Assembly (NCBI GenBank): GCA_012523595.1
Contig: JAAYIG010000188.1
Coordinates: forward strand, 1-33,404
Source of the DNA: Fibrobacter sp.
Lineage (GTDB): Bacteria > Fibrobacterota > Chitinivibrionia > Chitinivibrionales > Chitinispirillaceae
DNA: 33,404 bases
Reading direction: 5' to 3'
Part shown: piece by piece, positions 32,827 to 33,404 of the stretch
Layout: the number at the start of each line of letters is the position of its first letter
Numbering within the stretch: the stretch's first letter is position 1
Translations under genes and position numbers: made by a program
Notes under the pieces: generated by a model
What the model saw: only the letters and a program-made list of their open reading frames with translations
What the model was told of the DNA's origin: nothing
The model's database searches: none

Positions 32827-33404
32827 ATGTTAGTTTCAATTGTAATACCAACCTTTGACAGACCGGGATATCTCCGTACGTGCCTGCAGTCACTCAGAGA
32901 ACAGGTAAAAGATGATTCTGATACCGAGATAATCGCAGTTGATGATGGATCAGATGAAAAAAATGCATGTGAAAACCAGCGGATCTGCGCTGAATTCAAT
33001 TGCCAATATCTGCATCAGGGTAGAAACAGGGGTATGGCTGTTGCCAGAAATGCCGGGATAGCCAAAAGCAGCGGCGAATGGGTAGTTTTTCTCGATGATG
33101 ATGTTCAGGTGAATGAAAACTGGTTTGACAATTTGATTACTCTGCTGAAAGAGGTTCCCTGCTCAGTTCCTGGCATAGAGGGAAAAGTTACAGGATCAGG
33201 AGGAGGAGTCTGGGACAGAGAGGTACAGAATCTCAGTGGTGGAGCGTTTTTAACTTGTCATTTAATAGTCCGCAGATCTGTTCTTGACCGCTTATCGGGA
33301 TTCGATCCTGAATTTGAATTTCTTGGACCTTTCTGTGAGGATCACGAACTTGCCGCGAGAGTTCTGATGTGGGGTGAAATTGTATTCAGTGATAAGATCA
33401 GTGT
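32827..33404 (+). CDS. Family 2 glycosyltransferase, 5-prime part
   Basis: An open frame of 192 codons runs to the window edge without a stop. It begins MLVSIVIPTFDRPGYLRTCL and has VDDGSDEKNACENQR, GRNRGMAVARNAGIAKSSGE, the metal-binding Asp triplet in VVFLDDDVQVNENW, and RRSVLDRLSGFDPEF with CEDHELAARV, the catalytic-base region. This is a typical GT-A inverting glycosyltransferase. The start ATG has only a weak binding site, so initiation may rely on readthrough from the preceding cistron. The remainder lies outside the window. Confidence 0.9.
   Translation, partial: MLVSIVIPTFDRPGYLRTCLQSLREQVKDDSDTEIIAVDDGSDEKNACENQRICAEFNCQYLHQGRNRGMAVARNAGIAKSSGEWVVFLDDDVQVNENWFDNLITLLKEVPCSVPGIEGKVTGSGGGVWDREVQNLSGGAFLTCHLIVRRSVLDRLSGFDPEFEFLGPFCEDHELAARVLMWGEIVFSDKIS

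Overview
The window looks like a chromosomal segment of a Gram-negative bacterium with moderate G+C. It has an outer membrane (Sec signal peptides, a lipobox protein, Wza-type export proteins, beta-barrel candidates). The decayed C-terminal sorting-type tail at 5239-5806, the many TPR proteins and the AgmX/PglI-type transducer suggest a Fibrobacterota/Chitinivibrionia-like or other FCB/myxobacterial-type lineage. That placement is inference; no rRNA, tRNA or other firm taxonomic marker is present. No CRISPR array or intact mobile element was seen.

Left part (1-5211): a possible IS21-type end and a gene fragment, then a surface-polysaccharide group. An O-antigen polymerase/ligase-like protein and a Wzz-like chain-length protein are on the minus strand. 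Divergent from them are a Wza-type export protein with a TTG start and a hexapeptide acetyltransferase. Middle part (5212-13002): gene-poor, with housekeeping or stress genes between decayed DNA. It holds a frameshifted remnant of a secreted protein, a degenerate cobalamin-riboswitch-like element with no gene to control, tex, a thiamine-binding MTH1187-family protein, a CapA-like metallophosphatase and a DegP/HtrA protease. Its intergenic regions carry shared repeat modules, a GATNCC hexamer repeat and an orphan terminator.

Right part (13003-33404): one long plus-strand gene array starting at a near-consensus sigma70 promoter. The order is: a 32-codon leader ORF overlapping a small MerR-like HTH gene, two beta-barrel-type outer-membrane candidates, a 1163-aa periplasmic TPR protein, a 998-aa TPR lipoprotein, a small exported protein, a TolQ/MotA-type motor protein, ExbD-like 1, a STAS protein, ExbD-like 2, and a TonB-like transducer with an AgmX/PglI-type C-terminus. 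After these come a second Wza, a Wzc-type tyrosine kinase, a methyltransferase-glycosyltransferase fusion and three more glycosyltransferases. Six junctions are ATGA overlaps.

The main interpretation is a trans-envelope, proton-driven machine resembling the Myxococcus Agl-Glt gliding apparatus, genetically continuous with an exopolysaccharide synthesis and export operon. Its two ExbD-like subunits differ at the proton-carrying position (Asn versus Asp). A STAS protein with His at the usual phospho-serine position is encoded between them.
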